Source: Clostridiales bacterium (GTDB taxonomy: Bacteria > Bacillota > Clostridia > Christensenellales > CAG-138). Taken from it: a DNA stretch of 42,954 nucleotides. Position numbers and translations under genes: made by a program. The first letter of the stretch is position 1, and every line of letters begins with the position of its first letter. The stretch covers positions 1-42,954 of the forward strand of contig SFEL01000016.1 of the NCBI GenBank assembly GCA_004557245.1, given 5' to 3'. The notes below the pieces were generated by a model. It was given only the letters and a program-made list of their open reading frames with translations. It ran no database searches and was not told the origin of the DNA. Shown one piece after another: positions 1 to 8,106 of this stretch.

Positions 1-45
1 GCCCCACGTCGGGGAACTTCTGAAAACTTCATATATTTTTTGACA

Positions 46-117
46 CGCCGCCGCCCGCCATCGAGCAGAGTTTTACACCTAATTGGGGATAAAACAGCTG
101 ATGGCTGGCGGTGGTGT
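46..117. repeat. Imperfect inverted repeat at the truncated Maff2 end
   Basis: The arms at about 46-78 and 88-117 are imperfect reverse complements: ACGCCGCCGCCCGCCAT on the left against ATGGCTGGCGGTGGTGT on the right (14 of 17 pair), plus GTTTTA against TAAAAC nearer the centre. Both arms encode a K..MAGGGV peptide in opposite directions. The arms differ in sequence, so this is not an exact fold-back of one molecule. Confidence 0.5.
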
Positions 118-169
118 CGCGCTCATCGGTATGATTCTCGTGCCGCTGCTCAAGGGCCTGTTCGGTTAA
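83..169 (+). pseudogene. 3' end of a Maff2-like small membrane protein gene (N-terminus missing)
   Basis: The last 29 codons read ..GIKQLMAGGGVALIG.. and end LLKGLFG-stop. This matches, from memory, the conserved C-terminus of Maff2-family membrane peptides, about 70 residues long, which lie just before the VirB6-like gene in Tn1549-type elements. An in-frame stop at 80-82 closes the frame upstream, so the N-terminal hydrophobic half is absent. Left of this point the DNA instead encodes a related GVKLCSMAGGGV string on the opposite strand (see the inverted repeat). The gene is therefore broken, rearranged or at a chimeric junction. The family call rests on the short C-terminal match only. Confidence 0.5.
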
Positions 170-248
170 GCCGTACAGTGCCGCAACGTAAAACCCTTCG
201 CCCCTGCCCGCCTGACACGGGCGGGGGCGGGAAAGGAGGGCTGACCCA

Positions 249-1118
249 TTGGATTTGATATGGGAAAAATTCACCGAATGGCTCAAGGAGCTGCTGGTCG
301 GGGGCATCATGGACAACCTCACCGGCCTCTTTGATAACGTCAACGCCAAGGTCGCGGAGGCGGCGGGACACATCGGCAGCACCCCGCAGGCGTGGAACGC
401 CAATATTTACAGCATGATCCGCTCCCTCTCGGACAACGTGATACTGCCCATTGCAGGCGTGATCCTCGCCTTCGTTATGACGTTGGAGCTGATACAGCTT
501 ATCGCGGACCGCAATAACCTCCACGACATCGACACATGGGTATTCTTTCGCTGGGTATTCAAGACGGCGGCTGCCGTGCTTATCGTGTCCAACACATGGA
601 ATATCGTCATGGGCGTATTCGAGGCTGCGCAGAGCGTGGTCAACCGCGCCTCCGGCCTTATCGTGGGCAACACCTCCATCAACCTTGCCGACCATATCGC
701 GGACCTTGAGGCGCGGCTGCTGGAGATGAACGTGTGGTCGCTCTTGGGGCTGTGGCTGCAATCCTTCGTGGTGGGCTTCACCATGTGGGCGCTGACCATC
801 TGCATCTTTATCATTATCTACGGCAGAATGATCGAGATATACCTCGTCACCAGCATCGCGCCCATCCCCATGGCCACCATGATGGGCAAGGAATGGGGCG
901 GCATGGGGCAGAATTATCTCCGCTCCCTGTTGGCTTTGGCGTTTCAGGGCTTTCTCATCATCATCTGCATCGCCATCTATGCGGTGCTGGTACAGAATAT
1001 GCTCATAGATGACAACATTTCCACGGCCATCTGGCTGTGCATGGGCTACACGGTGCTGCTCTGCTTCACCCTGTTCAAAACCAGCAGTCTCGCAAAGTCA
1101 ATTTTCAACAGTCATTGA
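249..1118 (+). CDS. VirB6/TrbL-like conjugation membrane protein
   Basis: Polytopic inner-membrane component of the type IV secretion (mating pair) apparatus; such proteins form part of the channel. The 289-residue product has an amphipathic N-terminus and hydrophobic segments near residues 63-84, 96-120, 163-200 (a double segment), 228-252 and 257-276. The start is TTG at 249, supported by AAGGAGGG at 232-239; the next in-frame ATG at 309 lacks such a site. The gene lies between the Maff2 remnant and prgI, the position of VirB6-like genes in Tn1549-type elements. The family is assigned from topology and order. No catalytic motif is expected. Confidence 0.8.
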   Translation: MDLIWEKFTEWLKELLVGGIMDNLTGLFDNVNAKVAEAAGHIGSTPQAWNANIYSMIRSLSDNVILPIAGVILAFVMTLELIQLIADRNNLHDIDTWVFFRWVFKTAAAVLIVSNTWNIVMGVFEAAQSVVNRASGLIVGNTSINLADHIADLEARLLEMNVWSLLGLWLQSFVVGFTMWALTICIFIIIYGRMIEIYLVTSIAPIPMATMMGKEWGGMGQNYLRSLLALAFQGFLIIICIAIYAVLVQNMLIDDNISTAIWLCMGYTVLLCFTLFKTSSLAKSIFNSH

Positions 1119-1133
1119 CGGAGGTAAACCAAT

Positions 1134-1718
1134 ATGGCATACGTCCCCGTACCCAAGGACCTGAACGCGGTCAAGACCAAGGTGCTGCTGAACCTGACAA
1201 AACGGCAGCTCGTATGCTTCAGCGCAGGGGCGGCGCTGGGCGTTCCGCTGTTCTTCCTGCTCAAAACCCATACCGGCGTCAGCACGGCGGCGATCTGCAT
1301 GATCCTGCTCATGCTGCCCTTTTTTCTGCTGGCCATGTATGAGAAGAACGGACAGCCCCTTGAAAAGATCGTCCGCAACATCGTGCAGGTCTGCTTCCTG
1401 CGCCCCAAGCAGCGCCCTTACGCAACCAATAATTTCTACGCCGTTCTGGAACGGCAGGACAATTTAGACCGGGAGGTGTATCGTATTGTCCACCAGCACA
1501 AAACTCACCCGCGCCGAACGCAGGCAGATCGAGGCCGCCATCGCAAGAGCGAAGCGGCAGGACAAGAAACAGAAGTCCGCACAGGACAGCATCCCGTTTC
1601 AGCGGATGTTCCCCGACGGCATTTGCCGCGTGACGGACAGCTACTACACGAAAACCGTCCAGTTTCAGGACATCAACTATCAGCTCAACCAGAACGAGGA
1701 CAAGACCGCCATCTTTGA
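1134..1718 (+). CDS. PrgI family protein with long overlap into virB4
   Basis: Small membrane protein of Gram-positive conjugation systems, thought to be a VirB3-like partner of the VirB4 ATPase. The N-terminus MAYVPVPKDL..KTKV, two membrane segments at about residues 30-45 and 50-68 and the RPYATNNFYA motif near 100-110 are typical. A GGAGG sits just before the ATG. PrgI proteins usually end around residue 115-130. Here the frame stays open to residue 194, running 233 nt into virB4 in another frame, and the last 75 or so residues are basic, low-complexity shadow sequence. Either the stop was lost or a small indel displaced it. The functional part is about 1134-1500. Confidence 0.8.
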   Translation: MAYVPVPKDLNAVKTKVLLNLTKRQLVCFSAGAALGVPLFFLLKTHTGVSTAAICMILLMLPFFLLAMYEKNGQPLEKIVRNIVQVCFLRPKQRPYATNNFYAVLERQDNLDREVYRIVHQHKTHPRRTQADRGRHRKSEAAGQETEVRTGQHPVSADVPRRHLPRDGQLLHENRPVSGHQLSAQPERGQDRHL

Positions 1719-2589
1719 CGGCTGGTGCGACTTCCTCAACTACTTCGACAGCTCCGTGCGCTTTCAGCTCTCCTTCGTGAATATGTCCGCCAACAAGGAC
1801 AATTACGCAAGGTACATCACCATCTCGCCGCAGGGCGACGATTTTGACAGCATCCGTCTGGAATATACCCAGATGCTCCAGAACCAGCTTGCCCGCGGCA
1901 ACAACGGCCTCATCAAGACCAAGTACCTGACCTTCGGCGTAGAGGCGGACGGGCTGAAAGCGGCAAAGCCGAGGCTGGAGCGCATCGAAACGGACATCCT
2001 CAACAACTTCAAGCGCCTCGGCGTGGCGGCGGAGCCCATGAACGGCATGGAGCGGCTGCGGCTGCTGCACGGGATGCTGCACATGGACGAGCAGGAGCCG
2101 TTCCGCTTCTCGTGGGACTGGCTGGCACCCTCCGGGCTTTCGGTCAAGGACTTCATCGCGCCCAGCTCCTTTGAGTTCCGCACCGGGCGCTCCTTCGGCG
2201 TCGGCAGGCGCATCGGCTGCGCCAGCTTCTTGCAGATTTTAGCCCCCGAACTCAACGACCGGATGCTGGCGGACTTCCTCGACATGGAAAGCTCCCTCAT
2301 CGTCAGTATGCACGTCCAGTCTGTGGATCAGGTCAAGGCCATAAAGACCATCAAGCGGAAGATCACGGATTTGCAGAAAATGACCATTGAGGAGCAGAAA
2401 AAGGCCGTCCGCGCCGGATACGACATGGACATCATCCCCTCGGACCTTGCCACCTACGGCACGGAGGCGAAGAAGCTGCTGCAAGACCTGCAAAGCCGCA
2501 ACGAGCGGGCAGCCGCCAGCAGCTCGACAACAACGTATTTCAGGCTGTCAGCATCGCACAGAAGTATAACTGCCAGCTCACAAGGCTAG
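1486..2589 (+). CDS. VirB4-like conjugation ATPase, N-terminal fragment (frameshifted)
   Basis: N-terminal half of the VirB4/TraE-like ATPase that energises type IV secretion. The start is TTG at 1486, preceded by GGGAGGTG at 1471-1478; the product begins STKLTRAERRQIEAA and continues IPFQRMFPDGICRVTDSYYT, typical of this family. Normal sequence runs to LLQDLQSRNER (codons to 2508). The next 27 codons are out of frame and stop at 2587. The family sequence resumes at 2511 in another frame as SRQQLDNNVFQAVSIAQKYN. About 12-14 residues (LTF..LNTAD-like) plus the frame have been lost, consistent with a small deletion. The Walker motifs are in the next ORF. Confidence 0.85.
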   Translation: MSTSTKLTRAERRQIEAAIARAKRQDKKQKSAQDSIPFQRMFPDGICRVTDSYYTKTVQFQDINYQLNQNEDKTAIFDGWCDFLNYFDSSVRFQLSFVNMSANKDNYARYITISPQGDDFDSIRLEYTQMLQNQLARGNNGLIKTKYLTFGVEADGLKAAKPRLERIETDILNNFKRLGVAAEPMNGMERLRLLHGMLHMDEQEPFRFSWDWLAPSGLSVKDFIAPSSFEFRTGRSFGVGRRIGCASFLQILAPELNDRMLADFLDMESSLIVSMHVQSVDQVKAIKTIKRKITDLQKMTIEEQKKAVRAGYDMDIIPSDLATYGTEAKKLLQDLQSRNERAAASSSTTTYFRLSASHRSITASSQG

Positions 2590-2612
2590 ACTTCCGGCAG
2601 GAGGAGGGCCTT

Positions 2613-3827
2613 ATGAGCAGCCTCCCCTTGGGGCTGAACCAGATCGAGATCCAGCGGGGCCTTACCACCTCCAGCGTCGCCATCTTCATTCCCTTTACCA
2701 CGCAGGAGCTGTTTCAGGACGGCAAGGAAGCCCTCTACTGCGGGCTGAACGCCCTCTCCAACAACCTCATCATGGTAGATCGCAAGCGTCTCAAGAACCC
2801 CAACGGCCTCATCCTTGGTACTCCCGGCAGCGGCAAGAGCTTTGCGGCGAAGCGGGAGATCGCCAACGTGTTCCTCGTTACTGACGATGACATCATCATC
2901 TGCGACCCCGAAGCTGAATACGGGCCGCTGGTGGAGCGCCTGCACGGACAGGTCATTAAAATCTCCCCCACAAGCCCGCATTACATCAACCCTATGGACC
3001 TGAATCTCAACTATTCGGACGATGAAAACCCACTGAGCCTGAAATCCGACTTCATCCTCTCCCTCTGCGAGCTGATCGTGGGAGGCAAGGACGGCCTCAT
3101 GCCGGTGGAAAAGACCATCATCGACCGCTGTGTGCGCATGGTGTACCGGGATTATCTCAGCGACCCGAAGCCGGAGAATATGCCGATTCTGGAGGACTTG
3201 TATAACGAGCTGCGCCGTCAGGAGGAAAAGGAGGCGCAGTACATCGCCACGGCTTTGGAAATCTACGTTTCCGGCTCCCTCAACGTGTTCAACCACCGCA
3301 CCAACATCAACATCGCCAACCGCATTGTCAGCTTCGACATCAAGGAGCTGGGCAAGCAGCTCAAGAAGATCGGGATGCTCATCGTGCAGGACGCCGTGTG
3401 GAATCGCGTCACCGTCAACCGGGAAGCCCATAAGTCCACCCGCTACTACATTGACGAAATGCACCTTTTGCTGCGCGAGGAGCAGACCGCCGCCTACACC
3501 GTGGAAATCTGGAAGCGCTTCCGCAAGTGGGGCGGCATTCCGACCGGCATCACGCAGAATGTCAAAGACCTGCTCTCCTCCCGCGAGGTGGAGAACATCT
3601 TTGAAAACAGCGATTTCATCCTCATGCTCAATCAGGCCAGCGGCGACCGGCAGATTCTCGCAAAACAGCTCAATATCTCCCCGCATCAGCTCTCGTATGT
3701 CACCCACAGCGGTGAAGGCGAAGGGCTGCTTTTTTACGGCAACGTCATTCTTCCCTTTGTAGACCGCTTCCCCCGCGGGGAACTCTATGACCTGCTCACC
3801 ACCAAGCCACAGGAACAGACTGCATAA
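2613..3827 (+). CDS. VirB4-like conjugation ATPase, C-terminal fragment
   Basis: Carries the ATPase core: Walker A GTPGSGKS at residues 69-76 and a Walker B-like YYIDEMHLLL near residue 282, followed by the conserved ITQNVKDLL and SGDRQILAKQL segments. The homologous frame extends upstream to about 2511, but the first usable start is ATG 2613 with GAGGAGGG at 2601-2608, so reinitiation 23 nt after the N-terminal fragment stops is possible. If both fragments are made, a split ATPase might work. Otherwise the gene is inactive and transfer would need a helper. A sequencing error is also possible. Confidence 0.85.
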   Translation: MSSLPLGLNQIEIQRGLTTSSVAIFIPFTTQELFQDGKEALYCGLNALSNNLIMVDRKRLKNPNGLILGTPGSGKSFAAKREIANVFLVTDDDIIICDPEAEYGPLVERLHGQVIKISPTSPHYINPMDLNLNYSDDENPLSLKSDFILSLCELIVGGKDGLMPVEKTIIDRCVRMVYRDYLSDPKPENMPILEDLYNELRRQEEKEAQYIATALEIYVSGSLNVFNHRTNINIANRIVSFDIKELGKQLKKIGMLIVQDAVWNRVTVNREAHKSTRYYIDEMHLLLREEQTAAYTVEIWKRFRKWGGIPTGITQNVKDLLSSREVENIFENSDFILMLNQASGDRQILAKQLNISPHQLSYVTHSGEGEGLLFYGNVILPFVDRFPRGELYDLLTTKPQEQTA

Positions 3828-3850
3828 CAAAACAAGAAAGGAATTGCACG

Positions 3851-4588
3851 ATGGAAAACAAACTGATGATTTTTGAAAACGAAGCCTTTGGAAAGGTGCG
3901 AACGCTGAACCTCAACGGTGAGCCGTGGTTTGTAGCGGCGGATGTGTGCAAAGCGCTGGAACTGGGGAATCCGAGCATGACGGTTGAGCGTCTGGATGAT
4001 GATGAAAAGGGTATCAGTACTATTGATACCCTTGGTGGGAAACAGCGAATGGCTATCATCAACGAGCCGGGACTGTATTCACTGGTGCTCAGTTCCCGAA
4101 AACCGGAGGCAAAGGCGTTCAAGCGCTGGATCACCCATGAGGTCATTCCGGCCATCCGCAAGCACGGCGCATACATGACAAAATCCGTGCTGGAGCAGGT
4201 CTTGGAAAACCCGGAGCTGGTGCTGCTCATGGCGCAGCGGATGCTGGAGGAACAGCGGAAGAACGAGCTGCTTCAGCAGGAGCTGCGGCTGGCAAAGCCC
4301 AAGGCGGACTTCTACGACGCCTTCATTCACCCGGAGTGCTGCACCAATCTCCGCGCCACCGCAAAGGAACTGAAGGTGCCGGAGAAAATGTTCACCGCGT
4401 TCCTCATCCGCAAGCGCTATCTCTACCGCGCGCCCTCCGGTACACTGCTGCCCTACGCCAAGCCCGCCAGCGACGGCCTGTTCTTCGTAAAGGACTATAT
4501 CGCCGTCAACGGGCATCAGGGGGTATATACCCTTGTCACGCCCAAGGGCAAGTCGCTGTTTCTCACCATGCTGGGTGAGATCGCCTGA
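3851..4588 (+). CDS. Phage-type antirepressor: Bro-N plus KilAC/ANT domains
   Basis: The 245-residue product joins an N-terminal Bro-N DNA-binding domain (residues 1-105: EPWFVAADVCKALEL, then LYSLVLSSRKPEAKAFKRWI and VIPAIRKHGAYM) to a C-terminal ANT/KilAC domain (about 145-245: LRATAKELKV, FLIRKRYLYR, GLFFVKDY). Such proteins relieve repression or act as regulators in phages. Homologues are common inside Tn1549-like transfer operons, where the role is not settled. It follows virB4 after 23 nt with AAAGGAA before the ATG, so it is likely cotranscribed. A central coiled-coil-like stretch (about 115-140) may mediate oligomerisation. Confidence 0.85.
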   Translation: MENKLMIFENEAFGKVRTLNLNGEPWFVAADVCKALELGNPSMTVERLDDDEKGISTIDTLGGKQRMAIINEPGLYSLVLSSRKPEAKAFKRWITHEVIPAIRKHGAYMTKSVLEQVLENPELVLLMAQRMLEEQRKNELLQQELRLAKPKADFYDAFIHPECCTNLRATAKELKVPEKMFTAFLIRKRYLYRAPSGTLLPYAKPASDGLFFVKDYIAVNGHQGVYTLVTPKGKSLFLTMLGEIA

Positions 4589-4627
4589 CCTGATTCCACT
4601 ATAAATAATATAAAGGAGAGCATCACA

Positions 4628-5152
4628 ATGGAAAAAGAAAATCTGTACCTGATCCACGGCGAGGACTACCTGCGGCACATCGAGGAAAAGCTGGAGCTGC
4701 TGTGGATGGCGACCATCTTCATGCACTACATCAAAAACGGAACCGAGAAGGACGGCTATCTGGACCTTGTACGCAGATCCACCCTCGACTTTGACGAGCG
4801 CTGCGAGGAGATGTTCAGTTCTTGGGGCATGGCGCTCAATTACCTCAAGTCCCATGACCTTGCGGACTTGTCCGACCTCATCGAAAACGACCTGATCGAG
4901 CCGGAATACGCCGGTTACGTTCCTGCGGACAATCCCTGCTGCCCCGGCGAACGCTGCTGCGAGTATGCCGAGCGCATGGAGCGCGAATACGCCGCAGAGC
5001 GCGAGGCGGACGAGGACAATGAGGACGCCGACGTATTTGAGTATGACGGAGAACCGGCCATATCTGAGCTGACCGGCGTGTGCAGGGACATCCTCACGGC
5101 TGTCGAGGGGCTTACCACGCTTCTAAGGGATGAGTTCGACTATGCAGGCTGA
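4628..5152 (+). CDS. Conserved ICE protein of unknown function, acidic
   Basis: 174 residues, no function recognised. The N-terminal half is mixed alpha-helical in appearance (YLRHIEEKLELLW). A short Cys-containing stretch PCCPGERCCEYAERM near residues 99-113 could bind metal, followed by a strongly acidic run (EADEDNEDADVFEYDGE) around 120-137. AAAGGAGAG precedes the ATG. It overlaps the methyltransferase start by 23 nt, suggesting coupled translation. Confidence 0.75.
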   Translation: MEKENLYLIHGEDYLRHIEEKLELLWMATIFMHYIKNGTEKDGYLDLVRRSTLDFDERCEEMFSSWGMALNYLKSHDLADLSDLIENDLIEPEYAGYVPADNPCCPGERCCEYAERMEREYAAEREADEDNEDADVFEYDGEPAISELTGVCRDILTAVEGLTTLLRDEFDYAG

Positions 5153-6245
5153 CCGCATTTACTGCGGCGACGCCTTGACCGTGCTGAAAACCCTGCCGGA
5201 CAGCTCCGTGAACTGCTGCGTAACCTCGCCGCCGTACTACGCACTGCGGGATTACGGCGTAGATGGGCAGATCGGGCGGGAGGAAACCCCGGCGCTGTAT
5301 GTGGAGTGCCTGACTTCCATTTTCCGGGAGGTCAGGCGCGTTCTCACGCCGGACGGCACCCTCTGGCTGAACATCGCGGACACCTATGCCGGAAAGGGCA
5401 ATCAGGGCGAAGCCCTCGACCCCAAGTACCCCAACGGCAGGACGGGGCAGATCGTTGCCCTCAACGGCAAGGTGGAGGGCTGCAAGGCAAAGGATATGAT
5501 TGGCGTGCCATGGCTGCTTGCCTTTGCGCTGCGCGCAGACGGTTGGTATCTGCGCTCGGACATCATCTGGCAGAAGGCGAATCCCATGCCGGAAAGCACC
5601 AAGGACAGGCCAAGCCGCTGCTATGAGCATATTTTCCTGCTGTCCAAGTCCCGCAGATACTACTACAACGCCGCAGCCGTTGCGGAGCCGGTGGCGGAGT
5701 CCACACCCGCGCGGATGAGGCGGGGCTTCGGCGCAGGCAACAAGTATTCCGCCGACATCCCCGGTCAGAAGCATCAGCACATCAACGACCACCGCCCGGA
5801 CGGGTATGCAGCGTCTGAGATCCCGCAGCTTCGCAACAAGCGGGACGTATGGCAGATCAACACCGTGCCGTATAGGGGCGGGCATTTCGCCGCTTTCCCG
5901 CCCAAGCTGGCGGAAACCTGCCTGCTGGCAGGCTGCCCGCCCGGAGGCGTGGTGCTGGACCCCTTCCTCGGCTCCGGCACTACGGCGGCGGTGGCAAGGC
6001 AGCTTGGCCGGCACTACATTGGCATCGAGCTGAACCCGGACTACTGCAAGCTGGCACAGAAACGGATAGAAGGAGGTGAAGCCCATGAGCAAACGCTCGC
6101 CCCGGCTGCTGTTTACCGACGAGGAGCTGGCATTGCCGGAACTGAAAAAGGCCATCCGAAAAGCGGACAAGCGCATGAAGAAGCTGGAAAAGGCCGAGGC
6201 GAAGATACCCAAGAAAACCGTGAAGAAAAAGCAGCGCGTCGTTGA
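5130..6245 (+). CDS. Beta-class site-specific DNA methyltransferase (N4-C or N6-A)
   Basis: Transfers a methyl group from S-adenosylmethionine to an exocyclic amine in DNA. The catalytic motif IV TSPPY is at residues 32-36 and the SAM-binding motif DPFLGSGTT at 277-285, followed by ARQLGRHYIGIELNPDYC. This circularly permuted order (IV before I) marks the beta class. No restriction endonuclease is adjacent, so it is probably an orphan enzyme protecting the element from host restriction (inference). After about residue 310 the product becomes a basic low-complexity tail of some 60 residues that overlaps the next gene by 161 nt; the ancestral stop was probably earlier. An alternative start is ATG 5142. 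Confidence 0.9.
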   Translation: MSSTMQADRIYCGDALTVLKTLPDSSVNCCVTSPPYYALRDYGVDGQIGREETPALYVECLTSIFREVRRVLTPDGTLWLNIADTYAGKGNQGEALDPKYPNGRTGQIVALNGKVEGCKAKDMIGVPWLLAFALRADGWYLRSDIIWQKANPMPESTKDRPSRCYEHIFLLSKSRRYYYNAAAVAEPVAESTPARMRRGFGAGNKYSADIPGQKHQHINDHRPDGYAASEIPQLRNKRDVWQINTVPYRGGHFAAFPPKLAETCLLAGCPPGGVVLDPFLGSGTTAAVARQLGRHYIGIELNPDYCKLAQKRIEGGEAHEQTLAPAAVYRRGAGIAGTEKGHPKSGQAHEEAGKGRGEDTQENREEKAARR

Positions 6246-7827
6246 CCCGAAAACCGGCGCGGTCACAACGCGCCTTTCCTTTGAGGAGGTGGACAAGAAG
6301 CGACCGCCCTCCAAGCTCACCCATGCCCTGCGGGACGCGCCCGGTGCGGCGGCACTATCCGCCGTCCACAGGGAGATTCGGGAGCATGAGCAGGACAATG
6401 TGGGTGTGGAGAGCGCCCACGGCGTGGAGCAGGCGGCGGAGCGCGCCGTGCGACTTGCCCAGCACGCCCACCGCTCCCACAAGGAGAAGCCCTACCGCCG
6501 CGCAGACCGCGCCGAGGCCAAGGCAGACCGCGCCAACCTCCGTGCGCTGGACAAAACAGCGCAGTACCATGACCCGCAGTTTTCCAGCAATCCCCACTCA
6601 CGCTGGCAGCAGAAGCAGGCCATCAAGCGGGAGTACGCCGCCGCCAAAGCCGGAAAAAGCGCCGGGAATACGGTCAAAGCCTCCGAAGCCACGGCAAAGG
6701 CGGCGCGGAAAGCCGTGGAGAACACAAAGAAAACCAGTGAGTTCATCGCCCGTCACAAAAAGGGCTTTCTTATCGTGGGCGGCATCGCGGCAATAATCGT
6801 CCTCATCCTCTGCACCGTGTCCTCCTGCTCCCTGCTGATTCAGGGCGGAGCCACCGGCATCAACGTATCCACCTACCCCAGTGAGGACGCGGATATGCTG
6901 GCGGCAGAGGCGCAATATTGCGCCATGGAAGCGGAATTGCAGCAGTATCTCGACACCTACGAAAGCACCCACGACTACGACGAGTACCACTTCGAGCTGG
7001 ACAACATCGAGCATGACCCCTATGTGCTGATCTCCGCCGTTACCGCCCTGAAAGGAAAAGAGTGGACGATAGCCGAGGTCGGCGGCGTCTTGGAGATGCT
7101 GTTTGAAAAGCAGTACATCCTAACGGAAACCGTCGCTACGGAAACCAGATACCGCACGGAAACCCGTACCGGCTACTACACCGACGCGGACGGCAATCTG
7201 CAAAGCTATGAGTACGACGTGCAGGTGCCGTACACCTACTACATCTGCACCGTAAAGCTGGAAAACTTTAACCTCTCCCATGTGCCGGTCTATATCATGT
7301 CGCAGGATCAGCTCTCCCTTTACGCCATGTATATGGCTACTCTGGGCAACCGCCCGGACCTGTTCGGCAGCTCGGAGTACATCGGGAAATACTACACCGC
7401 CGACTATGAGAAGTACGAGATACCCCCGGAAGCGCTGGAGGACGCGCAGTTCGCCGCCATCATCAAGGAGGCGGAGAAGTACCTCGGCTACCCCTACGTC
7501 TGGGGCGGCAGCAGTCCTGCCACCTCCTTCGACTGCTCCGGCTTTGTCAGCTACGTCTACAACAACTGCGGCGTGGGCTGGAGCTTCGGCAGGCTGGGCG
7601 CGGAGGGACTGCGCCAGCTCTGTACGCGGGTGTCCGCCGCCAACCTGCGCCCCGGCGATCTGGTGTTCTTCCAAGGCACCTATGACACCGCCGGCGCGTC
7701 CCATGTTGGCATCTATGTAGGCAATAATATGATGCTCCACTGCGGCGACCCCATCCAGTACACAAGCCTCAATTCAAGCTATTGGCAATCCCACTTCCTT
7801 GCCTACGGGCGGCTGTCCCCGCCCTGA
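6085..7827 (+). CDS. CD1108-like membrane-anchored NlpC/P60 cell-wall hydrolase
   Basis: Probable peptidoglycan endopeptidase that opens the wall for the conjugation channel. Residues 1-220 are highly charged and Lys/Arg/Ala-rich and probably cytoplasmic. A membrane segment (GFLIVGGIAAIIVLILCTVS) lies near 225-250, and the exported part ends in an NlpC/P60 domain (about 455-580) with catalytic Cys484 in FDCSGF and His540 in ASHVGIY, plus a distal HCG. The middle (about 270-440) resembles CD1108-type proteins of Tn5397-like elements. I chose ATG 6085 because AGGAGG at 6071-6076 is 8 nt upstream; a GTG at 6076 lies inside that site. Confidence 0.9.
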   Translation: MSKRSPRLLFTDEELALPELKKAIRKADKRMKKLEKAEAKIPKKTVKKKQRVVDPKTGAVTTRLSFEEVDKKRPPSKLTHALRDAPGAAALSAVHREIREHEQDNVGVESAHGVEQAAERAVRLAQHAHRSHKEKPYRRADRAEAKADRANLRALDKTAQYHDPQFSSNPHSRWQQKQAIKREYAAAKAGKSAGNTVKASEATAKAARKAVENTKKTSEFIARHKKGFLIVGGIAAIIVLILCTVSSCSLLIQGGATGINVSTYPSEDADMLAAEAQYCAMEAELQQYLDTYESTHDYDEYHFELDNIEHDPYVLISAVTALKGKEWTIAEVGGVLEMLFEKQYILTETVATETRYRTETRTGYYTDADGNLQSYEYDVQVPYTYYICTVKLENFNLSHVPVYIMSQDQLSLYAMYMATLGNRPDLFGSSEYIGKYYTADYEKYEIPPEALEDAQFAAIIKEAEKYLGYPYVWGGSSPATSFDCSGFVSYVYNNCGVGWSFGRLGAEGLRQLCTRVSAANLRPGDLVFFQGTYDTAGASHVGIYVGNNMMLHCGDPIQYTSLNSSYWQSHFLAYGRLSPP

Positions 7828-7848
7828 TCTCTCAGAAAGGAGAAAAAA

Positions 7849-8106
7849 ATGAACCCTAAGATTATAAAGCTCAAGGCTGAACGGGCGAAAAACGATGAAA
7901 AGATCGCCGCCCTCCGCTCCCGCAACAGGGAGCTTGACGAGAGCATCGTCGAGCTGGAGAATACCGACATCATCGGCCTTGCCCGCGCTACCGGCATGAG
8001 CATGGAGGAGCTGGCGCAGTTCCTCACACAGCTCAAAAGGGGCGGTGCGCCCTTTATCACCCCCAATACCAAGGAGGATATGGACTATGTGCATGAAGAA
8101 GAATAA
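7849..8106 (+). CDS. DUF4315 family small coiled-coil protein
   Basis: 85 residues. Residues 1-40 form a Lys/Glu/Leu helix (IIKLKAERAKNDEKIAALRSR), followed by ELENTDIIGLARATGMSMEELAQFL, the signature of DUF4315 proteins that sit between the NlpC/P60 and DUF4366 genes in these ICEs. Function unknown. AAAGGAG is 6 nt before the ATG. The 3' end overlaps the next gene by 20 nt, so the two are probably translationally coupled. Confidence 0.85.
   Translation: MNPKIIKLKAERAKNDEKIAALRSRNRELDESIVELENTDIIGLARATGMSMEELAQFLTQLKRGGAPFITPNTKEDMDYVHEEE

Noticed and set aside
2586..3830. 414-codon open frame on the minus strand opposite the virB4 C-terminal fragment
   Set aside because: Lies wholly opposite a clear ATPase gene, has no recognisable family and a composition expected from antisense GC-rich codons.
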